Positions 33,546 to 41,578 of a DNA stretch of 64,000 nt are shown here, piece after piece. Below the pieces are notes generated by a model that was given only the letters and a program-made list of their open reading frames with translations, was not told where the DNA came from and did no database searches. Source of the DNA: DASUAS01 sp963809795. GTDB taxonomy: Bacteria > Actinomycetota > Acidimicrobiia > IMCC26256 > DASPTH01. Every line of letters starts with the position of its first letter. The stretch's first letter is position 1. The stretch is from assembly GCA_963809795.1 (NCBI GenBank), contig CAWELN010000021.1, positions 124,001-188,000 of the forward strand, in the 5' to 3' direction. The position numbers were made by a program, and so were the translations under genes.

Positions 33546-34511
33546 ATGGCAGTCTCCAAGATCTGGGTCTTCGCCGAGGCCGACGGCGACAAGCCGACCA
33601 GCGCGACGCTCGAGATCCTCACCAAGGCCCGTGAGCTCGCCGACACCGTCGAGGCGGTGTTCGTGGGTGGCAACGCCGACGCGCTCGCGGCCGGGCTCGG
33701 TGACCACGGCGCCACCAAGGTGTTCGCGGTCGACCCCGGCGACGCGCTGCCCGGCCCGATCGGCGCCGCGGCGATCGCCGACCTCGCCGGTGAGCACACG
33801 CCCGACGCGATCCTCTTCGCCCAGAGCTACGACGGCCGCGACGCGCTGGCCCGGCTCTCGGTGAAGCTCGACCGGCCGGTGCTCACCAACGGCACCGACC
33901 TCAAGGCCGACGGCGACAAGATCATCGTCGGCACCGCCATCTTCGGTGGCGTCACGCTGGTCGACACCGAGTTCGAGGGCGACGGTCCGTTCCTCGCCGC
34001 CATCCGGCCGAAGTCGTTCGCGGCGGAGCCGAGCGGCGGCGGCGCGGCCGAGGTGGTCGCGGTGGCCACTCCCGACGCCGGCCGGGCCGGCGAGGCCAAG
34101 GTGCTCGAGCGCCACGTCGAGGAGCGCGAGGGCCCGAAGCTCGAGGAGGCCGCCGTGGTGGTGTCGGGCGGCCGGGGCATCGGCAGCGCCGAGGCCTACG
34201 AACCGCTCGTCGACGAGCTGGCCAAGCTGCTCCACGGCGCGTCGGGCGCGTCGCGGGCGATCGTCGATGCCGGCTGGGTGCCGTACTCGAAGCAGGTGGG
34301 CCAGACCGGCAAGGTCGTGAAGCCGAAGCTCTACATCGCGCTCGGCATCTCCGGCGCCACCCAGCACATGGTGGGCATGAAGGGCTCCGACAACATCGTC
34401 TGCGTCAACAAGGACGGCGAGGCGCCGATCTTCGGCATCGCCGACCTCGGCGTCGTGGGTGACGTGCACAAGGTCGTGCCCAAGCTCATCGAGGCGCTGA
34501 AGGCGCGGTGA
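33546..34511 (+). CDS. etfA: Electron transfer flavoprotein, alpha subunit
   Basis: A 321-residue ETF alpha (FixB-like) subunit. The C-terminal FAD domain shows VVVSGGRGIGSAEAYEPLVDEL, SRAIVDAGWVPYSKQVGQTGK, LYIALGISGATQHMVGMKGS and NKDGEAPIFGIADLGVVGD, all standard FAD contacts. It forms the heterodimer with EtfB in the same operon. Its length is normal. The transcript probably ends at the hairpin at 34560-34585. Confidence 0.96.
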   Translation: MAVSKIWVFAEADGDKPTSATLEILTKARELADTVEAVFVGGNADALAAGLGDHGATKVFAVDPGDALPGPIGAAAIADLAGEHTPDAILFAQSYDGRDALARLSVKLDRPVLTNGTDLKADGDKIIVGTAIFGGVTLVDTEFEGDGPFLAAIRPKSFAAEPSGGGAAEVVAVATPDAGRAGEAKVLERHVEEREGPKLEEAAVVVSGGRGIGSAEAYEPLVDELAKLLHGASGASRAIVDAGWVPYSKQVGQTGKVVKPKLYIALGISGATQHMVGMKGSDNIVCVNKDGEAPIFGIADLGVVGDVHKVVPKLIEALKAR

Positions 34512-34559
34512 GCCGGTCACCCTCCTCGTCGAACATCCGTCGATTGAGGTGCACCTACG

Positions 34560-34585
34560 ACACCGAAGTGACAGATGCTCGGTGT
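34560..34585. terminator. Hairpin between convergent etfA and DUF1990 genes
   Basis: ACACCGA and TCGGTGT form a seven-base stem around a 12-base loop, with CACC/GGTG able to extend it. There is no T-run, so it may work in both directions only weakly. Confidence 0.4.
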
Positions 34586-34604
34586 GGGGGTGGGCGCGTG
34601 GGCG

Positions 34605-35168
34605 TCACGCGACCCGGTCGCGCATGCCCTGGAGGTAGTGCTCGGTGGCGCGGGCCTGCATCCGGCGCGGGATCGGGCCACCGAGCCGGGTGAGCAGGTC
34701 GTGCGCACGGGAGAAGGCGACGACCTCGAACCGCACCGCGCCCTGCCCGTCACGGGTCACCAGGAACCGCTCCTCACCCTCCTCCGGGTGCGCCGGCAAC
34801 GTGCCGTAGGCGAAGCCGAAGCGGTCGGGCTCGTCCACGACCCGCACGATCCGGCAGGCCGCGAGCACCTGGAGCGGCCCGACCGAGGTGATGACGGCGA
34901 CGGTCGTGCCCTCGGTGATCGGCGCCGCCGGCGGTGCGATCGAGATGCCGGCGCCGGCGTGGGCAGCCCACTCGCGGATGCCGGCGCGGGCGCGGTCCCA
35001 CACCGGTGCGCCGATGCCGAGGTCGGTGGCGACGCGGGTGTGGTGGTACCCCGCGGGCAGCGCGTCGGCGAAGGTGGCCCCGACCTCGGTGTACGTCAAC
35101 GGGGCGGTGCGCTGCCGGGCGAGGAAATGCGAGAGGTGTTCGGCGTCCGGCTTCCGAAGCGTGAACAC
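34605..35168 (-). CDS. DUF1990-family protein
   Basis: A 187-residue protein of the DUF1990 family. LTYTEVGATFADALPAGYHHTRVATDLG is the conserved N-terminal pattern. FGFAYGTLPAHPEEGEERFLV with RFEVVAFSRAHDLLTRLGGP is the C-terminal half. The fold is related to START/SRPBCC lipid-binding proteins, but no function is known. It starts with GTG and is divergent from the YdeI-like gene, 14 bases away, so their promoters overlap. Confidence 0.85.
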   Translation of the reverse strand: MFTLRKPDAEHLSHFLARQRTAPLTYTEVGATFADALPAGYHHTRVATDLGIGAPVWDRARAGIREWAAHAGAGISIAPPAAPITEGTTVAVITSVGPLQVLAACRIVRVVDEPDRFGFAYGTLPAHPEEGEERFLVTRDGQGAVRFEVVAFSRAHDLLTRLGGPIPRRMQARATEHYLQGMRDRVA

Positions 35169-35182
35169 GTGACAATGGTGCC

Positions 35183-35766
35183 ATGGCGGAGCAGGTTCCC
35201 GACCTCCCGGTGATGGAGCTCGCCTCGGCGGAGGCGTGGGACAAGTGGTTGGCGAAGCACCACGCGTCGTCGCCCGGCGTCTGGCTGAAGATCGCGAAGA
35301 AGGGGACGGGAGTCGCCACCGTCACCATGCCCGAAGTGATCGAGACTGCGCTGTGCTGGGGGTGGATCGACGGCCTGCGGCACCGGCACGACGACGTGTA
35401 CTTCCGGCAGCGCATGACCCCGAGGAAGCGGGGCAGCCGTTGGTCGCGGATCAACCGCGACAAGGCCGAGGCGCTCATCGCGGCCGGACGTATGCAGCCG
35501 GCCGGGCACCGGCGAGGTCGAGGCGGCGCGAGCCGACGGGCGGTGGGACGCCGCCTACTCGGGCTCGAGGACCATCGACCGTGCCCGACGACCTGACGCG
35601 TGCGCTGCGGCGCAACGCCGCCGCCCGGCGCGCCTTCGAGCAGCTTGACAGCAGGAACCGTTACGCGATCCTCTACCGGATCCAGGACGCCAAGCGGTCG
35701 GAGACGCGCGCACGGCGCATCGAGCAGTTCGTGACCATGCTCGCGGAGGGCCGCACCATCCACTGA
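35183..35766 (+). CDS. YdeI/OmpD-associated family protein (two frame breaks)
   Basis: The first ~109 residues (LASAEAWDKWLAKHHASSPGVWLKIAKKG and VIETALCWGWIDGLRHR) and the C-terminal part (LTRALRRNAAARRAFEQLDS, then ARRIEQFVTMLAEGRTIH) are the two conserved blocks of the YdeI family. They lie in different frames. Removing one base near 35510 and one near 35577 restores a continuous protein through EVEAARADGRWDAAYSGSRTI. Each break is one extra C. YdeI-like proteins have been linked to resistance to cationic antimicrobial peptides, but the mechanism is unknown. It ends inside a stop-rich tandem repeat. Confidence 0.75.
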
Positions 35767-35787
35767 CCTAGTGACCTACTGACCTAC
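35763..35787. repeat. Short tandem repeat, about eight bases three times
   Basis: CTGACCTAG, TGACCTAC and TGACCTAC follow each other across the stop codon of the YdeI-like gene. They place stop codons in several frames. Confidence 0.6.
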
Positions 35788-35821
35788 TCGGCGACTGACC
35801 GGCCGGCGACAGGGGACCAGC

Positions 35822-36703
35822 GTGAGCGACAACCTGCAGTGGAAGGTGGGCGACCTCACCGTCACCCGGGTGGTCGAGAGCGTGGCGCACATCCCGCCCG
35901 CCGGGCTGCTGCCCGACGCGACCCCCGAGGTGGTCGCGTCGCATTCGTCGTGGCTCCGACCCCACTTCGTCGACGACGACGGCAACCTCGTGCTGTCGAT
36001 CCACGCCTTCGGCGTCACCGCGGGCGACCGGCGCATCATCATCGACACCTGCATCGGGAACGACCGGCGCATCCCGGGCATGGAGGCGCTCAACCTGCAG
36101 ACGCCGTTCCTCGAGGACCTCGCGGCCGCAGGCTTCCCGCGTGAAGAGGTCGACACCGTGATCTGCACCCACCTGCACTTCGACCACGTGGGGTGGAACA
36201 CGATGCTGGTCGACGGGAAGTGGGTCCCGACGTTCCCGAACGCCCGCTACCTGCTCTGTCGTGACGAATGGGCGCACTGGTCGACCGCGAGCGGCGACAC
36301 GGGCTACGCGGTGACGCTCGACGACGCGGTCCGACCGGTGGTCGATGCGGGGCTCGCCGATCTCGTCCCGCCCGACCACCGCGTCACCGACGAGATCCGC
36401 CTCGAGCTCACGCCCGGCCACACCCCCGGGCACGTCGCCGTCCACCTCGAGTCGGGCGGCGACCACGCGCTGATCACCGGCGACCTCGCGCACCACCCGG
36501 TGCAGTGGGCGGAGCCCCAGTGGTTCGCCGACCCCGACACCGACCGCGCCCAGTCGGAGGCGACCCGGCGCCGCCTGCTCGAGGAGCATGCCGGTACCGA
36601 CCTCCTGGTGATCGGCACCCACTTCGCACCCCCGTGCGCCGGTCGTCTGGTCGCCGACGGGAACGGATACCGCTTCGAGGCGGTTGCAGCCGGGGATGGC
36701 TGA
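35822..36703 (+). CDS. MBL-fold metallo-hydrolase
   Basis: A 293-residue metallo-beta-lactamase-fold enzyme. The metal motif is CTHLHFDHVGWNT. Further ligands are in LTPGHTPGHVAVH and ALITGDLAHH, and the final histidine is in VIGTHFAPPCAGR, so a two-metal site is complete. The family hydrolyses thioesters, lactones or phosphoesters, and AHL lactonases have a similar layout. The GTG start is preceded by GGGGACC. Its stop overlaps the ATG of the following LLM oxidoreductase by eight bases, giving a coupled pair. Confidence 0.88.
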   Translation: MSDNLQWKVGDLTVTRVVESVAHIPPAGLLPDATPEVVASHSSWLRPHFVDDDGNLVLSIHAFGVTAGDRRIIIDTCIGNDRRIPGMEALNLQTPFLEDLAAAGFPREEVDTVICTHLHFDHVGWNTMLVDGKWVPTFPNARYLLCRDEWAHWSTASGDTGYAVTLDDAVRPVVDAGLADLVPPDHRVTDEIRLELTPGHTPGHVAVHLESGGDHALITGDLAHHPVQWAEPQWFADPDTDRAQSEATRRRLLEEHAGTDLLVIGTHFAPPCAGRLVADGNGYRFEAVAAGDG

Positions 36704-37751
36704 ACCGACCGATCACAACTCCTTCCCCCTGTCCGTCCTCGACCTCGCGCCCGTCGGGCGCGGGTCCACGCCCGCCGACGCGCTGCGCAACTCCATCGAG
36801 CTGGTGCAGGAGGTCGAGCGCCTCGGCTACCGGCGGCACTGGGTCGCCGAGCACCACAACATGCCGGGGATCGCCAGCTCGTCACCGCCAGTGCTGCTCG
36901 CGCACCTCGCCTCGGTGACGTCGACCATCCGCGTCGGCTCCGGCGGCGTGATGCTGCCCAACCACGCTGCCCTGGCGGTCGCGGAGCAGTTCGGGATGCT
37001 GGAGGCGCTCCACCCCGGCCGGATCGACCTCGGCATCGGCCGCGCCCCGGGGACCGACCCGCTGACCGCCTCCGCGCTGCGCCGGGGGCCGGGTGCGCTC
37101 GGCGCCGACGACTTCCCCGAGCAGCTCACCGAGCTCCTCGGCTACTTCTCCGGTTCCCTCCCCGACGGTCACCCGTACGAGCACATCAATGCGGTGCCGG
37201 CACGCGGCTACCGGCCGGCGATCTGGATGCTGGGCTCGAGCACCTATGGCGCGCAGGCGGCGGCCGTCCTCGGCATGCCGTACTCGTTCGCGTACCACTT
37301 CGCGCCGGCGATGCTCGACGACGCGCTCACGGTGTACCGCCGCGCGTTCCGGCCGTCACCCGAGCTCGAGCAGCCGTACCTGATGCTCGGGGTGTCGGTG
37401 GTGTGCGGTGAGAGCGACGAGCACGCCCGCTGGCTCGCCGCGCCCGGTGCCCTCGCCTTCCTCCGCCTGCGCTCGGGTCGGCCCGACGTCTACCCGACGC
37501 CGGAGGAGGCGGCCGAGTACCGGTTCACACCGTTCGAGCGCCAGCAGGTGGAGCAGTGGACCTCGTCGCACGTGATCGGCGACCCGGTCACCGTGCGCCG
37601 CGAGCTCGAGCAGCTGGTGGAGCGCACCGGCGTCGACGAGCTGATGGTCACCACGATGGTGCACTCGCATGCCGAGCGGGTGGAGTCGTACCGCCGCCTG
37701 GCGTCAGTGATGCGAGTCGACCCGGTCGGAGCGGCCGGTCGACCAGAGTGA
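36696..37751 (+). CDS. LLM-class flavin-dependent oxidoreductase (luciferase-like)
   Basis: A 351-residue luciferase-like monooxygenase of the MsnO8/YhbW type. Segments FPLSVLDLAPVGRGSTPADALRNS, RRHWVAEHHNMPGIASSSPPV, IRVGSGGVMLPNHAALAVAEQFGMLEALHPGRIDLGIGRAPGTDP and PYSFAYHFAP are characteristic. It probably uses FMNH2 or F420. The ATG lies inside the end of the MBL gene, so both are made together and may act in one degradation step. Its last 48 bases overlap a small convergent membrane-protein gene. Confidence 0.9.
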   Translation: MAEPTDHNSFPLSVLDLAPVGRGSTPADALRNSIELVQEVERLGYRRHWVAEHHNMPGIASSSPPVLLAHLASVTSTIRVGSGGVMLPNHAALAVAEQFGMLEALHPGRIDLGIGRAPGTDPLTASALRRGPGALGADDFPEQLTELLGYFSGSLPDGHPYEHINAVPARGYRPAIWMLGSSTYGAQAAAVLGMPYSFAYHFAPAMLDDALTVYRRAFRPSPELEQPYLMLGVSVVCGESDEHARWLAAPGALAFLRLRSGRPDVYPTPEEAAEYRFTPFERQQVEQWTSSHVIGDPVTVRRELEQLVERTGVDELMVTTMVHSHAERVESYRRLASVMRVDPVGAAGRPE

Positions 37752-38000
37752 CCACAGCACGAACGTCGCGACCAGCACCGCGAGCCGGGTGCTGCCGACC
37801 TTGTGGGTCGGTTCCGGCTCCTCGATCGCGTGGACGACGCGCAGGTGCGGCCGTGCCGGCGGCGGCTCGACGACCACACGTGGTTCGGGCCAATGGTACG
37901 GACGCCGCGACTCCTTGACGAGGAACCACATCCACACTGCGAACGCGGCGAGGGCGACGAGCAGCGCCACCACGAACGGCAAGGGAGTCACGGTCGCCAT
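37704..38000 (-). CDS. Small two-helix membrane protein, function unknown
   Basis: A 98-residue protein. The N-terminal helix PFVVALLVALAAFAVWMWFLV is followed by basic residues (KESRRP), a cytosolic proline-rich linker with VVVEPPPARPHLRVV, and a second helix LAVLVATFVLWSLW. A TAGGAGG tract nine bases before the ATG supports the start. It overlaps the LLM gene by 48 bases at the 3' side. I do not recognise a family. Confidence 0.55.
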   Translation of the reverse strand: MATVTPLPFVVALLVALAAFAVWMWFLVKESRRPYHWPEPRVVVEPPPARPHLRVVHAIEEPEPTHKVGSTRLAVLVATFVLWSLWSTGRSDRVDSHH

Positions 38001-38051
38001 CGTTGCGCCTCCTACCCTGGGCAGCGACGCATCGAAACGCCGGATGGGGCG

Positions 38052-38462
38052 TCAGCGTCGCGCGGTGGACACGTCGTCATCGAGGAACGTCTTCACGAGA
38101 TCGCCGATGCTCACCAACCCGCAGAGGCGGCCGTGCTCGACGACGGGCAGGTGCCGGAGCCGCAGTGACGTGAGCTGCGCCAGCACCCGGTCGATCGGGT
38201 CGTGGGCCTCGCAGGTGAGGACGGGATGGGTCATGATCGAGCGCACCGGCGCGTCGACGACCGCGCCGCCCTGCGCGGTGAGCCCGTAGACGACGTCGCG
38301 CTCGGTGACCAGCCCCTCGACGTGCACGCCGTCGCGCGACACCACGAAGGCGCCGACACGGGCGAGCGCCATGCGCTCGGCGACGCGCGCCACCGGCGTG
38401 TCGGCCGTGACCGTGAGGACCTGGTCGCCCTTGCGCTCGAGGATGTCGGCGATCCGGATCAT
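38052..38462 (-). CDS. CBS-domain pair protein
   Basis: A 136-residue protein made of two CBS motifs: TVTADTPVARVAERMALARVGAFVVSRDG with LVTERDVVYGL, and VRSIMTHPVLTCEAHDPIDRVLAQLTSLRLRHLPVVEHGR with GLVSIGDLVK. A CBS pair binds adenine nucleotides such as AMP, ATP or c-di-AMP and signals energy state. Its ATG overlaps the stop of the upstream USP-like gene (ATGA), and a CCTCCT complement (AGGAGG on the gene strand) at 38470-38475 supports the start. Partner unknown. Confidence 0.9.
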   Translation of the reverse strand: MIRIADILERKGDQVLTVTADTPVARVAERMALARVGAFVVSRDGVHVEGLVTERDVVYGLTAQGGAVVDAPVRSIMTHPVLTCEAHDPIDRVLAQLTSLRLRHLPVVEHGRLCGLVSIGDLVKTFLDDDVSTARR

Positions 38463-38914
38463 TGGTTGGCCTCCTGCAGCTCCCGCCTCCCCTCGGGCCG
38501 CATGTCGCCGAACGGGGTGATCACGTGGCGAACCGGCAGCTCCACCCGGCGTTCCAGGCGGCGGGGGAGGTCCTGGTGGATCCACCGGGAGAGCCCGGGC
38601 GGGAGCGTCGACACGATCACCGCGTCGTACTCGGCTTGGAGGAGCGAGTCGGTCACCGCGTCGATCGGGTTGGCGTCGCCCACATGCCCGGTCGCACGGA
38701 TCCCGTGCTCGGCCAGGTGGGCGATGGCCTCGTCGAGCCGCTCGGCGGCGACGGAGTGCGCCTCGCCCTGGGTCCAGAACGCATGGACGTGCGGATTCGC
38801 GGCGGGGACGACGAGGTGGAACGAGCACGGACCCGATGCGGTCAGCGTGCTGAGCTCGCGCAGCAGTCGCGCGCTGCGCAGCGTCTGGTTCCCCACGACG
38901 AGATAACGGCGCAT
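38459..38914 (-). CDS. Universal-stress-like alpha/beta protein
   Basis: A 151-residue protein of Rossmann-like USP shape: RRYLVVGNQTLRSARLLRELS, CSFHLVVPAANPH, GHVGDANPIDAVTDSLLQAEYDAVIVSTLPPGLSRWIHQDLP, ending in VRHVITPFGD. The classical ATP-binding GxxGxxxxG(S/T) is not seen, so it may not bind ATP. A strong GGGAGGATCC ribosome site precedes the ATG. The stop overlaps the CBS gene start, so the two form a small nucleotide- or stress-sensing operon. Confidence 0.75.
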   Translation of the reverse strand: MRRYLVVGNQTLRSARLLRELSTLTASGPCSFHLVVPAANPHVHAFWTQGEAHSVAAERLDEAIAHLAEHGIRATGHVGDANPIDAVTDSLLQAEYDAVIVSTLPPGLSRWIHQDLPRRLERRVELPVRHVITPFGDMRPEGRRELQEANQ

Positions 38915-39017
38915 GGATCCTCCCGGGTGGACCGCCGGGTGCCCTCGTTCGGAGCGTACGCCGCGCGGTCCCGAAAGGGAACCGTGAATTGGCCGCCGGC
39001 TGCCCGGGAGATCCGGG

Positions 39018-39533
39018 TCAGGAGAACTCGACGTTCGTGACCTGGATCGGCAGCCCGCCGGTGAGCGTCCGGACCTGCATCTGGAGCGTCGCGCCGTTCT
39101 GGCCGTTCCAGGTGCAGTAGAGCGAGCCGGCCGCGGGCCCGCAGCTGGCGAAGGTGTAGGGGCCCTGCGCCGGGTAGGGGCGGGCGAAGAGCTCGTTCAC
39201 CGCGTCGGTGCTGGCGACGTTGGCCGCGGCGGTGTGGTCGTCGTTCTGCCAGGCGGCGAACAGGTGCTCGGCGTAGCTCTGCGGGTCGTCGGTGATCGGG
39301 GGGAGCGGGACGGTCGTGGCGGTCGCCGGGACCGTCGTGGTGGTCGGGGTGGTGGTGCTCGTCGTCGTGGTCGACGTCGTGGTGGACGTCGTGGTCGTCG
39401 TGGCCGCCTCGTCGGAGTCGTCGTCGCGCGTCACCAGCACCACGACCAGCGCGATCGCCAGCACCACCACGAGCCCGCCGAGCGCCCAGAGCCACGCCCG
39501 CGTGCGCCCACTGTGACCCTGTGCGTCAGCCAT
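39018..39533 (-). CDS. Single-pass membrane protein with Thr-rich stalk
   Basis: A 171-residue protein. Residues 13-35 (WLWALGGLVVVLAIALVVVLV) form one membrane helix. A stalk of almost only Thr (about residues 45-73) follows, then a ~90-residue extracellular domain beginning TDDPQSYAEHLFAAWQNDDH with two cysteines (CGPAAGSLYC). The stalk would cross the cell wall. A GGAGGG ribosome site eight bases before the ATG at 39533 supports independent initiation. However, the frame is continuous with xth upstream, with no stop between, so a 463-residue fusion is also possible. Function unknown. Confidence 0.65.
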   Translation of the reverse strand: MADAQGHSGRTRAWLWALGGLVVVLAIALVVVLVTRDDDSDEAATTTTTSTTTSTTTTSTTTPTTTTVPATATTVPLPPITDDPQSYAEHLFAAWQNDDHTAAANVASTDAVNELFARPYPAQGPYTFASCGPAAGSLYCTWNGQNGATLQMQVRTLTGGLPIQVTNVEFS

Positions 39534-39560
39534 CGCTCGTTCCCTCCGCTCGTGGCGCCT

Positions 39561-39592
39561 GCCTGATGGCTCGCGCCGCCTGATGGCTCGCG
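39561..39592. repeat. Direct repeat of a 15-base unit
   Basis: GCCTGATGGCTCGCG occurs at 39561-39575 and again at 39578-39592. A close copy, CTGCGTGATGGCTCGC, lies at 61304-61319 in another intergenic region, which suggests a small dispersed repeat. Confidence 0.6.
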
Positions 39593-39617
39593 TCGGCGGC
39601 CCGCCCGCGCACGCTCG

Positions 39618-40409
39618 CTCATGCTCCTGCTCGTCGAAGTCCACGATCACGGGGGCGTGATCGGACGGTTGCTTGCCCTTGCGGGCGTTGCGGTCGACCA
39701 CCGCCCAGCGGGTGCGGTCGGCGAGCGGCTCGGTCGCGAGCACGAGATCGATGCGCATGCCGCGGTGCTCGTGGAAGTCGCCCCGGCGGTAGTCCCAGTA
39801 GCTGAACAGGCCGTCGTCGTCGGGGTACTGGCGCCGGAAGACGTCGACCATGCCCCACTCGCGGAGGTGCGCCACCGCCGCCCGCTCGGGCTCGGTGACG
39901 TGGGTCGCCCCGACGAACGCCTTCGGCGACCACACGTCGCGGTCTTCGGGTGCGACGTTGAAGTCGCCGAGCACCACCAGGTCGTCTTCCGGCGCGCTGG
40001 TGGCCGCGATCCAGTCGTGCAGCGCCTGCAGCCAGTCGAGCTTGCGGTCGTAGAACTCGGTGCCCACCTCGCGCCCGTTGGGCACGTAGACGCTCACCAC
40101 CCGTACACCACCGCAGGTGGCGGCGATGACCCGGGCGTCGCCCTCGTACGGATCGACGTGGTCCTCGTCGAAGCCGGTGGTGACGTCGGCGATGCCGACG
40201 CGGGACAGGATGGCGACGCCGTTCCACTGCCCCTGCCCGTGGTGCACCGACTCGTACCCGAGTGCCGAGTAGGCGAGGTGCGGGAACGCATCGTCGGAGA
40301 GCTTCGTCTCCTGGAGGCACAGGACGTCGGGGCGGGCGTAGGCCAGCCACTCCTCGACCCGCTCCTGGCGGGCCTTGAGCGAATTGACGTTCCAGGTGGC
40401 GACGCGCAC
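39618..40409 (-). CDS. xthA: Exodeoxyribonuclease III (AP endonuclease)
   Basis: A ~264-residue Mg-dependent DNA repair nuclease. It shows MRVATWNVNSLKARQERVEE, CLQETKLSD (catalytic Glu), VSVYVPNGREVGTEFYDRKLDW, LVVLGDFNVAPEDRDVW (Asp/Asn) and GKQPSDHAPVIVDFD (Asp/His). It cuts abasic sites and removes 3' blocking groups. The GTG start has a -10-like TAACGT seven bases upstream. Normal family length ends near 39618, but no stop is present there. The frame runs on through a 28-residue Arg-rich linker (containing the repeated 15-mer) into the Thr-rich membrane protein. A TGA at 39619-39621 lies in another frame. Confidence 0.9.
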
Positions 40410-40416
40410 CCGGGGG

Positions 40417-40422
40417 ACGTTA
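40417..40422 (-). promoter_or_regulatory. -10-like element TAACGT for xthA
   Basis: TAACGT on the minus strand ends seven bases before the GTG start at 40409. It is the same hexamer as the imuA' -10 element. Confidence 0.4.
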
Positions 40423-40423
40423 G

Positions 40424-41420
40424 CTAGTCAGGCTGGACGCGGTGGTGCTCCCGGAGCTCGAGCAGCGCCTGGCGGTCGACCCGATCGGCGGGCGCCACCG
40501 CGACCCGTACGTCGGTCGATGCCTGGAGGCTGGCCGAGCGCACGCCGCCCTCCAGCGCTGCGACCTCGCCGAGGATCACACCGGGGCCGAGCTCGGCCAC
40601 CGCCTCGTCGTCGATGATCACCGACAGCACGCCGTCGAGCAGGAGGAACAGCGAGTCGCCCGGGTCCCCCTGCCGGACGAGGTACTTCCCCTGCTTGACC
40701 GTGCGGATCTCGGGGCGCTCACCGCCCGACATGATCGTGACCGACATCTGCCGCTCGAGCGCGGTCTCGACCGCGGTGACGAGGGCCTGCGACTCGTGCG
40801 CCCCCCACGGGGTGTGCTTGCCGAACGCGTCGCGGTACCAGTCCTTGAAGTTCGCCAACCCGACCTTGGCCGCGACCTTGCCCTCGGCGTCGTACACCCA
40901 GTGACGGGGGAACTTGCTCGCGCCGAGCACCTCGAAGTCGGAGGTGCCGTCGGCGCGCATGGTGAGCGCGAGCGTCGTCCACACCGTCGGGCGCGCGGAA
41001 TTGCAGGAACGGCGGGTGCTTGACCCGCCGCGGTGCGGGCAGGCCGGTGCGACCGCCGGTGGTCTGCACGAAGCGGACCTCGGTGTCCCTGCGCTCGGGT
41101 TCCTGTTGCAGGTCGGGCAGCTCCACCGGTTCGAACGTGGCCCGCAGCTTGGCCAGGTGCACGGTCGTCGAGCCCATCATGCCGCCGCCCGCGTAGCCGG
41201 CGTCGACGATGCGGCCGTCCTCGATCTCGACCCAGGCCGACAGCCGGTTGGCGAACCGGAACCGGCCGGCGTCCCGCCACGCCTCCAGGTCGTCGATGGC
41301 ATCGGGCGGAGGTTCGTCGTAGCTCGTGAACCCGGATTCGAACGTGCCCTTCAGCACCGGACCGGTGACGGCTTCGGACGGGATCCAGGACACGGTGGTG
41401 ACCGACGACTCGACGCGCAT
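40424..41420 (-). CDS. Cyclic-nucleotide-binding-domain protein (one frame break)
   Basis: A ~331-residue protein. The N-terminal ~220 residues (VTTVSWIPSEAVTGPVLKG, FANRLSAWVEIEDGRIVDAG, RFVQTTGGRTGLPAPRRV) are a conserved actinobacterial module of unknown role. The C-terminal ~110 residues are a cNMP-binding domain (VKQGKYLVRQGDPGDSLFLLLDG, VAELGPGVILGEVAALEGG, with the phosphate-cassette GEVAALEGGVRSASL). The frame changes once near 40997, where one extra base before GTGTGG separates PFLQFRAP from WTTLALTMRADG. It is divergent from the nucleotide cyclase gene, so it is the likely local receptor of that enzyme's product. AGGAGG precedes the ATG. Confidence 0.78.
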
Positions 41421-41444
41421 GTCCGCCTCCTCGCATGATCGTCG

Positions 41445-41464
41445 CGTGGGAGAGTACGCCCACG
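41445..41464. promoter_or_regulatory. Inverted repeat CGTGGG-N8-CCCACG between divergent signalling genes
   Basis: Six-base arms with an eight-base spacer lie in the 158-base region shared by the cNMP-binding protein and cyclase promoters. It does not match the CRP consensus TGTGA-N6-TCACA. An unknown regulator may bind here. Confidence 0.35.
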
Positions 41465-41578
41465 ACCGCCTGCGGGACGAGGGGGCAGGCCGTCCGGCGG
41501 CGAGGAGGCCTGCACCCCCGGTGGCGGGTGGGCCAGGCCACCTTGCTCCGAGCACGTCGACCGCTTGAATGGAGAGCC

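Noticed and set aside
39340..39410. GT-rich triplet tract as a CRISPR or satellite repeat
   Set aside because: It is the codon run for the Thr-rich stalk of the membrane protein. The unit length is three bases and the frame is maintained.
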